Assembly: GCF_016698645.1 (NCBI RefSeq)
Contig: NZ_CP068047.1
Span: 1,895,001-1,959,000 of the forward strand
Reading direction: 5' to 3'
Length of the DNA stretch: 64,000 nucleotides
Source: Devosia oryziradicis
Lineage (GTDB): Bacteria > Pseudomonadota > Alphaproteobacteria > Rhizobiales > Devosiaceae
Position numbers and translations under genes: made by a program. Position 1 is the first letter of the stretch. Every line of letters begins with the position of its first letter. This document shows, in pieces, positions 16,852-26,979 of this stretch. The notes under the pieces are model-generated. The model did no database searches. It worked only from the letters and a program-made list of their open reading frames with translations, and was not told where the DNA came from.

Positions 16852-18453
16852 ATGTCCCTAGCTACCGCCGCCGAGGCTGCGCCCCGGTCCACCGCCGAGC
16901 CGTTTCGTACCCGTCGTACCTTTGCGATCATTTCGCACCCGGACGCCGGCAAGACCACGCTGACCGAGCGCCTGCTGGCGGCTGCGGGCGCCATCCAGCA
17001 GGCCGGCGCCGTGCGCGGTAAAGCCGGCGTGCGCTCAACCCGTTCGGACTGGATGGAGATGGAGCAGCAGCGCGGCATTTCCATCACCTCGTCGGTGATG
17101 ACCTTCGATTATGACGGGTTGACGCTAAACCTCCTCGATACGCCCGGCCACTCGGACTTCTCCGAGGATACCTATCGCACGCTCACTGCCGTGGACGCCG
17201 CCATCATGGTGATCGACGCCGCCAAGGGCATCGAATCGCAGACGCTCAAGCTGTTCGAAGTCTGCCGGCTGCGGGATATCCCGATCATCACGTTTATCAA
17301 TAAGGTCGACCGCGAGGGTTTGTCTCCCCTCGACCTGATCGACGAAATCCAGGGCAAGCTGGCGCTCGACCTGACGCCGGTGCTCTGGCCGATCGGGCAG
17401 GGCGTCGACTTCCACGGCTATCTCGACCTGCTCGAGAAGCGCGTGCTCTCCCCGCAAGGCAAGCCGGTCGCCGACTATGATGCGATTGAAGACCTGCTGG
17501 ACAACGAGACCCTGGTCGAGGACCCGGTTTTCATGACGGCGCTGGAAACGCTTGAAATGGCGACCGCCATGCTGCCGCCGTTCGATCTCGAAACGTTTCA
17601 TGCCGGGCATCTGAGCCCGGTGCTGTTCGGCTCGGCGCTCAAGGGCATCGGCGTAGCCGAATTGTTGCGCACGCTGGGTGAATGGGGACCTGAGCCGCGT
17701 CCGCAACCGGCAATCCCCGCGCCGATCGCGCCCAATGACAAGAAGGTCACCGGGTTCGTCTTCAAGGTGCAGGCGAATATGGACGCCAACCACCGCGACC
17801 GTATCGCCTTTGTCCGTCTCTGCTCGGGTACTTTCACCCGCGGCATGCGCCTCAAGAATGTCCGCTCGGGCAAGGACATGGCTGTATCGAACCCGATGTT
17901 CTTCTTCGGCAATGACCGCGAGCTGGCCGAGCAGGCGGTGGCAGGCGACATCGTCGGCATTCCCAATCACGGCACGCTGTCGGTGGGCGATACGCTGACC
18001 GAAGGAGCCACCGTCAATGTCACCGGCATTCCGAATTTCGCTCCGGAAATCATCCGCCGCGTACGGCTGACCGATGCGATGAAAACCAAGCAGATGGCCA
18101 AGGCACTGAGCGATCTTTCGGAGGAGGGGGTCACCCAGGTGTTCCGCCGCATGGTCGGCGCCGACTGGATCGTGGGCGTGGTGGGGCAGTTGCAGCTCGA
18201 AGTGCTCTCCGCGCGCGTCGCCAAGGAATATGGCGTGCCGATCACCTTCGAGAGCCTCAATTATGAAGTCGCGCGCTGGGTCGAGAGCGACGACCCCAAG
18301 GAGCTCGACCGGTTTATCACCGCGCAGAAGATGAACATGGCCGAGGACCGGACCGGCGCGCCCGTATTTCTCGCGCAGAACGCCTGGTGGGCCGACCGCG
18401 CCAAGCAGGATTTCCCCAAGATCCGCTTCCTCACGACGAAGGAACGGCATTGA
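16852..18453 (+). CDS. prfC: Peptide chain release factor 3
   Basis: RF3 is the translational GTPase that removes RF1/RF2 from the ribosome after peptide release. The GTPase motifs are intact: SHPDAGKTT (G1), DTPGHSDF (G3) and INKVDREG (G4), followed by the elongation-factor-like domains to ...RFLTTKERH. The ATG at 16852 gives 533 residues, close to the 529 of E. coli RF3. The frame is open further upstream to 16729, but that part does not look like RF3. The stop codon overlaps the TTG start of the next gene, so translation is probably coupled. Confidence 0.92.
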   Translation: MSLATAAEAAPRSTAEPFRTRRTFAIISHPDAGKTTLTERLLAAAGAIQQAGAVRGKAGVRSTRSDWMEMEQQRGISITSSVMTFDYDGLTLNLLDTPGHSDFSEDTYRTLTAVDAAIMVIDAAKGIESQTLKLFEVCRLRDIPIITFINKVDREGLSPLDLIDEIQGKLALDLTPVLWPIGQGVDFHGYLDLLEKRVLSPQGKPVADYDAIEDLLDNETLVEDPVFMTALETLEMATAMLPPFDLETFHAGHLSPVLFGSALKGIGVAELLRTLGEWGPEPRPQPAIPAPIAPNDKKVTGFVFKVQANMDANHRDRIAFVRLCSGTFTRGMRLKNVRSGKDMAVSNPMFFFGNDRELAEQAVAGDIVGIPNHGTLSVGDTLTEGATVNVTGIPNFAPEIIRRVRLTDAMKTKQMAKALSDLSEEGVTQVFRRMVGADWIVGVVGQLQLEVLSARVAKEYGVPITFESLNYEVARWVESDDPKELDRFITAQKMNMAEDRTGAPVFLAQNAWWADRAKQDFPKIRFLTTKERH

Positions 18454-19625
18454 GCGCGGAACGCATCGAGGAGTTCCTCTCCGCAGTGAAGTCGGCCTTT
18501 GCCGGCAACACGCTGATCAAGCTCAAGCTGGGCGGCTATCATGGCGGCGAGCCGGACCTCAAATCGGTGGACGTCAAGAAGATCGTGGCCAAGGGGGTGG
18601 AGAAGTTCAGCTTCACCGTCCACTACAAGACGCGCGACATCATCAAGAATTTCATTCAGCCCGAGGCACTAGGCCAGCTGCGCAATGCGCTCAAGGACGA
18701 CTTCCGCAGCGCCCAGCTCGCTACGTCGGAATTCGACCTGAGCTTCGAGCGCAATGGCGACAAGGTGCGGCTGAAGCGCACCGAAGTGGCCGGCCGCGCC
18801 GCGCCCTCCACCGACCATGATCGCGCCAAGAACCGCCCGCTGACCGAAACCGGCAAGCCCTATCTGCATGCCCTGGGGATCACGGGCAAGGATGGCGTGG
18901 TGCGCAATGATGCGCAGGATAAGTTTCGACAAATCAACAAGATGGTCGAAATTTTCGCGCCTTTGATTCAAGCGATCAAGGCCGATAAGCCCCGCATCGT
19001 CGATATGGGCGCCGGCAAGGGCTATCTCGATTTCGCGCTCTACGACTACCTAGCGAACGCTGCCAAGCGGCCGGCCGAAATGATCGGCGTCGAGATGCGC
19101 GCCAAGCTTGTAGCGGATGGAAATGCGACCGCTGCGGCGTCGGGGTTTGCGGGCCTCAAGTTCGTATCGGGCACCATTCTCGACTATGACGCATCCGGCA
19201 GCGATGCGGTGATCGCGCTACACGCCTGCGACACCGCCACCGACGACGCCATTTTTAAAGGCATTAGCGCCGGAGCTTCGCTGATCGCCGTCGCCCCTTG
19301 CTGCCACAAGCAGATCCGCCGCCAGATGGAAGCAGGCAAGCCGGCCAGCGAGCTCGAGGTGCTGCTGCGGCACGGCATCTTCCTTGAGCGGCAGGCCGAA
19401 ATGGTCACGGACACGCTCCGTGCCTTGCTGCTTGAACTCAGCGGCTATCGTACCAAGGTGTTCGAATTCGTATCGGACGCGCACACGCCCAAGAACAACC
19501 TGATCGTCGCCGAGAAGGACGGAAGGGCCGGGCGCGACCGCGAAGCCGTGCTCAAGCAGATCGCCGAGGTAAAGGCGATGTTCGGCATCGAGAAGCACTA
19601 TCTCGAAGGGTTGCTGGGGCTGTAG
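18450..19625 (+). CDS. SAM-dependent methyltransferase (Methyltransf_32-like)
   Basis: A 391-residue class I methyltransferase. DMGAGKGYLD around residue 187 is the SAM-binding glycine-rich motif I, and APCCHKQIRR near 280 resembles the PCCH element of the Methyltransf_32 group. The N-terminal ~150 residues are a separate charged domain that may bind nucleic acid. The start is taken as TTG at 18450, overlapping the prfC stop (TTGA), with AAGGAA seven bases upstream. The prfC linkage hints at a translation-related substrate such as rRNA or a translation factor, which is inference only. Confidence 0.72.
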   Translation: MSAERIEEFLSAVKSAFAGNTLIKLKLGGYHGGEPDLKSVDVKKIVAKGVEKFSFTVHYKTRDIIKNFIQPEALGQLRNALKDDFRSAQLATSEFDLSFERNGDKVRLKRTEVAGRAAPSTDHDRAKNRPLTETGKPYLHALGITGKDGVVRNDAQDKFRQINKMVEIFAPLIQAIKADKPRIVDMGAGKGYLDFALYDYLANAAKRPAEMIGVEMRAKLVADGNATAAASGFAGLKFVSGTILDYDASGSDAVIALHACDTATDDAIFKGISAGASLIAVAPCCHKQIRRQMEAGKPASELEVLLRHGIFLERQAEMVTDTLRALLLELSGYRTKVFEFVSDAHTPKNNLIVAEKDGRAGRDREAVLKQIAEVKAMFGIEKHYLEGLLGL

Positions 19626-19630
19626 AGGGG

Positions 19631-19771
19631 GCTCCCTTACCTCGCCCCTCTGGGGAGAGGTAAGGGGCAACGCCGCCGGGTGAGGGGTCTTTTCTTGGCG
19701 CGATGTTGGCGGAGACAACCCTCACCCGACCCTAGCGGGTCGACCTCTCCCCGGAGGGGCGAGGTAAGAGC
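19631..19771. repeat. Long imperfect palindromic intergenic element, family A copy 1
   Basis: Outer arms 19631-19661 and 19743-19771 are near-perfect reverse complements (core CCTCGCCCCTCTGGGGAGAGG). Inside are a second pair (GGGTGAGGGGTC with CCCTCACCCGACCC) and a TTTTCTTGGCGCG core. The same design recurs at 58831-58967. It resembles the REP/BIME-like noncoding palindromes of rhizobial genomes. Confidence 0.7.
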
Positions 19772-19811
19772 CTGCCTTCCAAACCCGGCGCCCATCCCCT
19801 ATATCGACACC

Positions 19812-20132
19812 ATGACCAAGATCACCTTCGTCCAGCAGGACGGCCAGCGTATTGAAACAGAGGCCCAGAACGGCGCGACCGTTATGGAAACCGCCATCAT
19901 GAACGGCATTCCGGGCATCATCGCCGAATGCGGCGGCGCCTGCACATGCGCGACATGCCATGTCTACGTCGATGACGCCTGGACCGAGACGGTTGGCGGA
20001 CCCTCGAACATGGAAGAGGACATGCTCGACTTCGCCTTCGACGTGAAGGCGCAGAGCCGCCTGAGCTGCCAGATCAAGGTCAAGGACGCGCTGGACGGTC
20101 TCGTCGTGCACGTCCCAAGCCGCCAGGGCTGA
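19812..20132 (+). CDS. 2Fe-2S ferredoxin (adrenodoxin/putidaredoxin type), copy 1
   Basis: A 106-residue ferredoxin with the cluster ligands in C-x5-C-x2-C ([14 protein letters not shown], residues ~38-50) and a fourth Cys in SRLSCQI. This is a one-electron carrier of the adrenodoxin class. The ATG at 19812 starts the typical beta-strand [11 protein letters not shown]; the open frame extends upstream through the repeat element but is not coding. A paralogue of the same length lies beyond the cys genes (26633-26953), so the pair brackets the sulfate-reduction block. Confidence 0.9.
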   Translation: MTKITFVQQDGQRIETEAQNGATVMETAIMNGIPGIIAECGGACTCATCHVYVDDAWTETVGGPSNMEEDMLDFAFDVKAQSRLSCQIKVKDALDGLVVHVPSRQG

Positions 20133-20143
20133 CCCGTAGACGG

Positions 20144-20602
20144 TCAGTCTTCGTTGGCGCAACGGGTATAGATGTAAGGATAGCCCCAGTCCGCCTCCAC
20201 CTGCGGGACCTCGTCGTAGAGATAGAACAGATCCTGGCCGACCCAGAAGGCAAAGAAGCTTGGGCCGCCTGCGATAGGCTCCCACATCGCGCCCTCGTTG
20301 AGCCTTTGCAGTTCCATCGCGGCGTCGGCTTCGGTCTCGCGTGGGCCGAGATAGAAAATGTGGGTTTCGTCCGCCGCTTTGATGCGCACTGGTCGTTCGC
20401 ATGTCGCGAGGACCGTGTCGGGTATACCCATCTCCCTGGTGGGAATACGGATCGTCCACGCCCCGACAAACGTCTCGGAGCGGCCAGGGTCGATGCCGGC
20501 GAATGGTTCCGGCTGCGCCAGGGGCATCAGGGCGAAGGCGGCGCCAGGGCACACCAGCAGGCTGATGGGGGCGACCAGGAGGCGGGCAAGCGTTGGAAGC
20601 AC
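20144..20602 (-). CDS. Secreted or periplasmic protein of unknown function
   Basis: A 152-residue protein starting at GTG 20602, with GAGGGTC upstream at a plausible distance. The N-terminus has a hydrophobic segment ending near AAFA (residue ~24) that looks like a signal peptide. The rest is acidic and aromatic-rich (FFAFWVGQDLFYLYDEV), with one Cys pair (residues ~68 and ~149) that could form a disulfide. I do not recognise the family. It converges on ferredoxin copy 1. Confidence 0.55.
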   Translation of the reverse strand: MLPTLARLLVAPISLLVCPGAAFALMPLAQPEPFAGIDPGRSETFVGAWTIRIPTREMGIPDTVLATCERPVRIKAADETHIFYLGPRETEADAAMELQRLNEGAMWEPIAGGPSFFAFWVGQDLFYLYDEVPQVEADWGYPYIYTRCANED

Positions 20603-20828
20603 TTTATTGACCCTCTTTCACACCGGCTGCCCGGCCATTCGCATCTTGGCAAGCAAAATATTCTATCAGTGCGGCCGCGAAAGATTCATTTGGCGGCTCG
20701 GGCAGCAAGCTGCGCCGGACATTCCAAGCGGACCCCTCGCAGGGAAATATAAAAGCGATTGAATTTCAACGCCTTGTTGCAATGGGCTGGTTTGGATTAT
20801 TTTCTCGCCACTCACCACTAGGATTCCA

Positions 20829-22220
20829 ATGGGCCAACTCAACACATTTCCGTTGAGCTACAAAGTTCAGGGTCAGCGCATCGTCATCGTCGGCGGTGGA
20901 CAAGAAGCCCTCAACAAGGTCCGGTTGGTTACTAAGACGACCGCACAAGTCGTGATTATTTCCCGTCAGATTGAAACCTCGTTCGAGGGTTTCCAAGTTG
21001 ATGTGCGTGAGCGCGCCTTCTCGCCGGCGGACCTTGATGGCGCCGCCCTGGTCTTCATAGCGGAAGAGGGCGCTGATGCCGAGTTGGCCAAGGCGGAAGC
21101 GCGGGCCCGAGGCATTCCCCTGAACGTCGTCGATGTGCCAGCGGAATGCGACTTCTACACACCCTCCATCGTCGACCGCGCCCCGCTGACGGTCGCCATC
21201 TCGACCGAAGGCGATGCTCCCGTGCTGGCGCGCCTGGTGCGGGCTCGCATCGAGGCCATGCTATCGCCGCGTATCGGCAAAATTGCGAGCCTTGCCGGTG
21301 GCTTGCGCAAGCGGGTTGAGAGCCTGATTCACGACAACGCCGCCCGCCGCCGCTTCTACGAGGCACTCGTGACCTCCCCCGAGATAGAGGCTGCCGAGAT
21401 CAAGGGCGAGGGCGCTGCAGCAGCGGATGCCCTGCTGAGCCAGCACGTATCGGCCGGGGCAAGGGGTGTCGTGTGGCTGATCGGCGCTGGCCCCGGCACG
21501 GAAGACCTGCTGACCCTTCGTGCCCAGCGGCTGCTGCAGGAAGCCGATGTCATCGTGCATGACCAGCTCGTGCCATCGGTGGTCGTCGACATGGGCCGCC
21601 GCGATGCCGAGCGGATCGATGTCGGCAAGGCCAAGGGCCACCACAGCTTTTCGCAGGCCCAGATCAACACGTTGATCGTCCGGCTGGCCCATGAGGGCAA
21701 GCGCGTAGCCCGCCTGAAGTCCGGTGACCCGATGGTTTTCGGCCGCGCCGGCGAAGAAATCTCGGCGCTGCGCAAGGCGGGGATCGACTACAGCATCGTT
21801 CCCGGCATCAGCGCGGCGCTGGCTGCCGCCGCAGATACGGCGACGCCCGTCACACTTCGTGGCGTGTCGAGCGGCTTCATCATGGCGACCGCGCATGGCG
21901 CTGACGACAGCGACCTGCGCCACTGGGCATCGCTGGCCCAATCCGGCCTGACGCTGGCCCTTTACATGGGCAAGTCCGTCTCGGCCGAGGTGGCCACAAG
22001 GCTGATTGGCCACGGCGCCGCGCCGACCTTGCCGGTCGGCATCGTGGTCAATGCTGGTCGTGCCGACAGGTCTACCTATTCGGGCACGCTTTCTGCCCTC
22101 GCCGCCGGTCAGGTCTCGTTCAGCGACGGCCCGGCAATCATCTTTGTAGGCGAAGCCGTTGAGGCCGGCGATTGGGCGGAGGCCGCCCAACTTGCCGGCA
22201 TGAGCTTCAAGGTAGCGTAG
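20829..22220 (+). CDS. cysG: Siroheme synthase (trifunctional)
   Basis: A 463-residue fusion that makes siroheme, the cofactor of the sulfite reductase encoded downstream. The N-terminal half is a dehydrogenase/ferrochelatase: a Rossmann VIVGGG near residue 20, then CDFYTPSIVDR and TEGDAPVLARLVR. The C-terminal half (from ~215) is the uroporphyrinogen-III methyltransferase, with GAGPGTEDLLTLRAQR and LKSGDPMVFGRAGEE. The length matches E. coli CysG (457). It is the first gene of a tight run with DUF2849, cysI and cysH. Confidence 0.93.
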   Translation: MGQLNTFPLSYKVQGQRIVIVGGGQEALNKVRLVTKTTAQVVIISRQIETSFEGFQVDVRERAFSPADLDGAALVFIAEEGADAELAKAEARARGIPLNVVDVPAECDFYTPSIVDRAPLTVAISTEGDAPVLARLVRARIEAMLSPRIGKIASLAGGLRKRVESLIHDNAARRRFYEALVTSPEIEAAEIKGEGAAAADALLSQHVSAGARGVVWLIGAGPGTEDLLTLRAQRLLQEADVIVHDQLVPSVVVDMGRRDAERIDVGKAKGHHSFSQAQINTLIVRLAHEGKRVARLKSGDPMVFGRAGEEISALRKAGIDYSIVPGISAALAAAADTATPVTLRGVSSGFIMATAHGADDSDLRHWASLAQSGLTLALYMGKSVSAEVATRLIGHGAAPTLPVGIVVNAGRADRSTYSGTLSALAAGQVSFSDGPAIIFVGEAVEAGDWAEAAQLAGMSFKVA

Positions 22221-22226
22221 CAGCAA

Positions 22227-22550
22227 ATGGAAATTCTGACGGGCAACGAGCTGACATCGGGGGCCACTGTGTACCTCGACAAGGCCAACAACTGGGTCGA
22301 GCACCTGCAGGCCGCGCGCCTCTTCGCCAAGGAAGAGGTTGCCGAGCGTGACGCGGCCCTTGCCGCGACCAAGGCCGGTGGACGGGTCATCAGCCTCGAG
22401 ATCGAGGAAGTGACGCTTGAGCAGGGGGTCATCACCCCCAAGCGCCTGCGCGAACGTATTCGGGCGGCGGGTCCTACCGCGCCACTGACTTTGAACGGCG
22501 AGATCTACGACCGCCAGCACCTGGGTGAGGACGGTCATGTATCGATATGA
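22227..22550 (+). CDS. DUF2849 protein linked to sulfite reductase
   Basis: A 107-residue protein matching DUF2849 (TGNELTSGATVYLD, ...YDRQHLGEDGHVS). It starts six bases after cysG and overlaps the start of cysI by 14 bp, so the three are translationally linked. The family recurs at exactly this place in alphaproteobacterial sulfite-reductase operons, but its role is not established. It may help assemble or supply electrons to CysI. Confidence 0.85.
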   Translation: MEILTGNELTSGATVYLDKANNWVEHLQAARLFAKEEVAERDAALAATKAGGRVISLEIEEVTLEQGVITPKRLRERIRAAGPTAPLTLNGEIYDRQHLGEDGHVSI

Positions 22551-24195
22551 CGAATTCGACGCGGCTTTCGTGGCGGGCCGCACCGCGCAGTTTTCCGACC
22601 AGGTCAAGCGCCGCCTTTCGGGCGAGCTGACGGAGGACCAGTTCCGCCCGCTTCGGCTGATGAACGGCCTCTACCTGCAGCTGCATGCCTATATGCTCAG
22701 GATTGCAGTGCCTTACGGCACGCTGTCGTCCAAGCAGATGCGCATGTTTGCCCACATCGCCCGGACCTATGACCGGGGCTATGGCCACTTCACGACGCGG
22801 CAGAACATTCAGTTCAACTGGCCCAAGCTCAAGGACATCCCCAAGATCCTCGAAGAGCTGGCTTCGGTCGAGATGCATGCCATCCAGACCTCGGGCAACT
22901 GCATCCGCAATGTCACCGCCGACCATTTTGCCGGCGCCGCAGCCGACGAGATCATCGACCCGCGCCCGATCGCAGAAATCTTGCGGCAATGGTCAAGCTT
23001 GCATCCGGAATTCTCGTACCTGCCGCGCAAGTTCAAGATCGCCATTACCGGCGCGCCGAACGACCGCGCCGCCATCCGCTTCCACGATATCGGTTTGCAG
23101 GCAGCGACCAATGCCGCGGGTGAAATCGGCTGGGAAGTCTGGGTCGGCGGTGGCCTTGGCCGTACGCCGATGATTGGCAAGCTAATCAACAGCTTCGTGC
23201 CCAATGAGCATCTGCTGGCCTACCTCGAGTCGATCATGCGCGTGTACAACCGCTATGGCCGCCGGGACAACAAGTACAAGGCGCGCATCAAGATTCTGGT
23301 GCACGAAGAGGGGCTTGAGACCATCAAGGGCCAGGTCGAGGCCGAGTTCGCCGAAGTCCGCGGGGGCGTGCTGACCCTGCCGGCCGAAGAGGTAGACCGC
23401 ATCACCGCCTATTTCGCGCCGCCGCAGTTCAAGGTGCAGCCCGCGACCAAGATCGACGTGGCCTACGAATCCATCGTCGACCCTGCCTATGGCCGCTGGC
23501 TCGACAACAACATCAATTCGCACCGCGAACCCGGCTATGCATCGGTTACCATTTCGCTCAAGCCCGTTGGCGGCGCCCCCGGCGACGCGACCGACAAGCA
23601 GATGGACGACATCGCCGATATTGCCGAGCGCTATGCCTTCGACGAATTACGCGTGACCCATGAGCAGAACATCGTGCTGCCCCATGTCGCCATTGCCGAT
23701 CTGCGCGCCGTCTACGACGCCTTGGTCGCCACCGGCGTCGCCGAGGGCAATACGGGGCTGATCACCGACATGATCTGCTGCCCGGGCCTCGATTTCTGCG
23801 CCCTGGCCAATGCCCGCTCGATCCCGATCGCGCAGGAGATTTCGCGCAAGTTCGCCGAGCCCAAGCGCCAGGCCGAGATCGGCGATCTCAAGATCAAGAT
23901 TTCGGGCTGCATCAATGCCTGCGGCCACCACCATGTCGGCCATATCGGCATTCTGGGCGTCGAGAAGAAGGGTGGCGAACTCTATCAGATCACGCTGGGT
24001 GGCGACGCCACCGAGCAGGCTTCGGTGGGCAAGATCATTGGGCCAGGCTTTGAGGCCGAGCAGGTTCCCGGCGCCATCGAGACGCTGGTCGATACCTATA
24101 TTGCGCGGCGCACCAGCGCCGACGAGACATTCATCGACGCCTATCGCCGCCTGGGCGAGGCGCCGTTCAAGGAGGCCCTCTATGGCAATGCCTAA
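22537..24195 (+). CDS. cysI: Sulfite reductase hemoprotein (nitrite/sulfite reductase family)
   Basis: A 552-residue siroheme-[4Fe-4S] enzyme that reduces sulfite to sulfide. The cluster/siroheme ligands are visible as CCPGLDFC near residue 413 and CINACGHHHVGH near 455. The N-terminal repeat has the substrate-pocket region GHFTTRQNIQFNW. The single-chain, ferredoxin-dependent form fits the ferredoxins and ferredoxin reductase nearby, and no flavoprotein subunit (CysJ) is present. The ATG at 22537 lies inside the end of the DUF2849 gene. The family also includes nitrite reductases; the cys context favours sulfite. Confidence 0.92.
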   Translation: MYRYDEFDAAFVAGRTAQFSDQVKRRLSGELTEDQFRPLRLMNGLYLQLHAYMLRIAVPYGTLSSKQMRMFAHIARTYDRGYGHFTTRQNIQFNWPKLKDIPKILEELASVEMHAIQTSGNCIRNVTADHFAGAAADEIIDPRPIAEILRQWSSLHPEFSYLPRKFKIAITGAPNDRAAIRFHDIGLQAATNAAGEIGWEVWVGGGLGRTPMIGKLINSFVPNEHLLAYLESIMRVYNRYGRRDNKYKARIKILVHEEGLETIKGQVEAEFAEVRGGVLTLPAEEVDRITAYFAPPQFKVQPATKIDVAYESIVDPAYGRWLDNNINSHREPGYASVTISLKPVGGAPGDATDKQMDDIADIAERYAFDELRVTHEQNIVLPHVAIADLRAVYDALVATGVAEGNTGLITDMICCPGLDFCALANARSIPIAQEISRKFAEPKRQAEIGDLKIKISGCINACGHHHVGHIGILGVEKKGGELYQITLGGDATEQASVGKIIGPGFEAEQVPGAIETLVDTYIARRTSADETFIDAYRRLGEAPFKEALYGNA

Positions 24196-25459
24196 GCTGG
24201 CGCCGCAGGCGCCCGTCGCTCACGACAAGCTGCGTGCGCTGGGCATCCTGGCCCTCAACGGCATGTTCGACGAAATGGACGCCCTCAGCGTGCTGCGCTA
24301 CGCGGTCAGCGATGTTCTGCCGGGTGACCTGGCCATCGTCTCGTCGTTCGGCGCCGACTCGTCCGTATTGCTGCATCTGGTGGCGCAGGTCGATCCCAGC
24401 ATGCCGGTCTATTTCCTCGAAACGGGCAAGCATTTCCCCGAGACGCTGGCTTATGTCGAGACGCTCAAGAAGACGCTGGGCCTGATCAATGTCCACGCCA
24501 TCCACCCCAATCCGGATGACGTGAAACGCTTCGATCCCAATGGCGACCTTTGGGAGACCGACCCCGATTCCTGCTGCCACATCCGCAAGACAGAGCCCCT
24601 AGAGCCCATTACCGAGCAGTATGGTGGCTGGGTCACCGGCCGCAAGCGCTACCAGACCAAGGAGCGCGGCGTGCTGCCGCATTTCGAGCTGACCAGCGAC
24701 GATCGCATCAAGGTCAATCCGCTGGCCTATTTCTCGGACGCGGACGTCATCGAATATCGACAGAAGCACAACTTGCCCGAGCATCCGCTCTATGCCAAAG
24801 GCTACAAGTCGATCGGCTGCGCGCCCTGCACCTCGGTGGTTGCCGAAGGCGAGGACCCGCGCGCCGGACGGTGGCGCGGTCTCAACAAGAAAGAGTGCGG
24901 CATCCATTTCGATTTCAACGGAGCGATCGCCTCGCCGATGACCGCCGCAACCCGCCATACGCTGTGGAAGGATGGGGCTTTCATAGCCGATCCGTTCCAC
25001 GAATGGACCGAAGAGAGTACCCCGGCGACGGCCAGCTACAAGCATGTACCGCTGCCGGTGTTTCTTGCCAATCGCGACGCGTTCCTGGCGACGCAGCATC
25101 CCCTCGGGCTGCTGATCGTGCCGGGCGACCGTGTCGAAGACGTGGAAGCTGACCTCGGCCGCTTTGCTTCGATCGCCATCAACTTCCCGGCCTTCAGCGA
25201 CGGCCGTGGCTACTCGACGGCGCGCCTGCTGGCCGAGCGCTACAAATATGCCGGTGAAATCAGGGCTGTAGGCGACGTTCTGCAGGATCAGATTCCGCAT
25301 ATGCGCCGCTGCGGGTTCAATGCTCTGGTGGTGACGCACGAGCCCACCCGCCAGGCGTTGATCGAAAATCGCCTGCCGGAAGTGGCGCTGTTCTACCAGC
25401 CGGTCGGCCTGACCGAAGTGCCGGTCGGTACGCGCCCCTTCCTTCGCCGCGTCTCCTGA
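24182..25459 (+). CDS. cysH: Fused APS reductase (CysH) - DUF934 protein
   Basis: A 425-residue fusion. Residues ~1-248 are an assimilatory adenylyl-sulfate (APS) reductase that makes sulfite. They include SSFGADS, CCHIRKTEPL (Cys131-132), IGCAPC (Cys213 and Cys216), the 4Fe-4S ligands that mark the APS rather than the PAPS type, and the catalytic ECGIH (Cys239). Residues ~255-420 are a DUF934 domain (INFPAFSDGRGYSTARLL, then GDVLQDQIPHMRRCGF), which is more usually a separate gene. There is no stop codon at the junction. The start is ATG 24182 behind AAGGAGG; it overlaps the cysI stop region. An internal ATG at 24938 could in principle yield DUF934 alone. Confidence 0.88.
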   Translation: MAMPKLAPQAPVAHDKLRALGILALNGMFDEMDALSVLRYAVSDVLPGDLAIVSSFGADSSVLLHLVAQVDPSMPVYFLETGKHFPETLAYVETLKKTLGLINVHAIHPNPDDVKRFDPNGDLWETDPDSCCHIRKTEPLEPITEQYGGWVTGRKRYQTKERGVLPHFELTSDDRIKVNPLAYFSDADVIEYRQKHNLPEHPLYAKGYKSIGCAPCTSVVAEGEDPRAGRWRGLNKKECGIHFDFNGAIASPMTAATRHTLWKDGAFIADPFHEWTEESTPATASYKHVPLPVFLANRDAFLATQHPLGLLIVPGDRVEDVEADLGRFASIAINFPAFSDGRGYSTARLLAERYKYAGEIRAVGDVLQDQIPHMRRCGFNALVVTHEPTRQALIENRLPEVALFYQPVGLTEVPVGTRPFLRRVS

Positions 25460-25523
25460 GATAAGCGGATCGCGTCAATCATATTAACCCGGGGTCCCGA
25501 AACCCCGGCGAAAACGGACTTGA

Positions 25524-26555
<1,032 letters not shown>

Positions 26556-26632
26556 GTCGAAGGTTCGAGGGCTCTTCCCTTGCGAGAAGGGCTCGTGCGG
26601 GGTATGGACGCCCCGTTGTTGAGGACGCGCCC

Positions 26633-26953
26633 ATGATCATCCATGTCACCGACCAGGCCGGCGAAAAGCACGAGCTCGAAGGGCTCGAGGGCTGGCGCGT
26701 GATGGAGGTCATCCGGGACTGGGGCCTCAACATCAAGGCTGAGTGCGGCGGCGCATTGAGCTGCGCCACTTGCCATGTGTATGTAGACCCGGATTGGCTG
26801 GACGCGGTCGGCGCGCCCAGCGACGAGGAAGAGGACATGCTCGACAGTGTCGGCGACGTCCGCTCCAACTCCCGGCTGAGCTGCCAGATCCTGTGCAGCG
26901 ATGCGCTCGATGGTCTCAAGCTGACACTGGCGCCAAGCGCCGCCAAGGACTGA
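26633..26953 (+). CDS. 2Fe-2S ferredoxin (adrenodoxin/putidaredoxin type), copy 2
   Basis: A 106-residue ferredoxin, paralogous to the one at 19812. The ligand motif is [16 protein letters not shown] with a late Cys in SRLSCQI. An extra Cys follows in ILCSDALDG. It lies 77 bp after the ferredoxin reductase gene on the same strand, making it the likeliest direct partner of that enzyme. Confidence 0.9.
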   Translation: MIIHVTDQAGEKHELEGLEGWRVMEVIRDWGLNIKAECGGALSCATCHVYVDPDWLDAVGAPSDEEEDMLDSVGDVRSNSRLSCQILCSDALDGLKLTLAPSAAKD

Positions 26954-26979
26954 GCCGGCGCTCAGTCCCTGCTCGCGGC

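Noticed and set aside
23810..24181. N-terminal extension of the CysH frame
   Set aside because: It overlaps the C-terminal siroheme/4Fe-4S part of cysI in another frame; the ATG at 24182 has an excellent ribosome binding site.
25489..25508. 7-bp GC hairpin after cysH as a terminator
   Set aside because: It is followed by CGAAAACGG rather than Ts, so it could equally be a processing or stability element.
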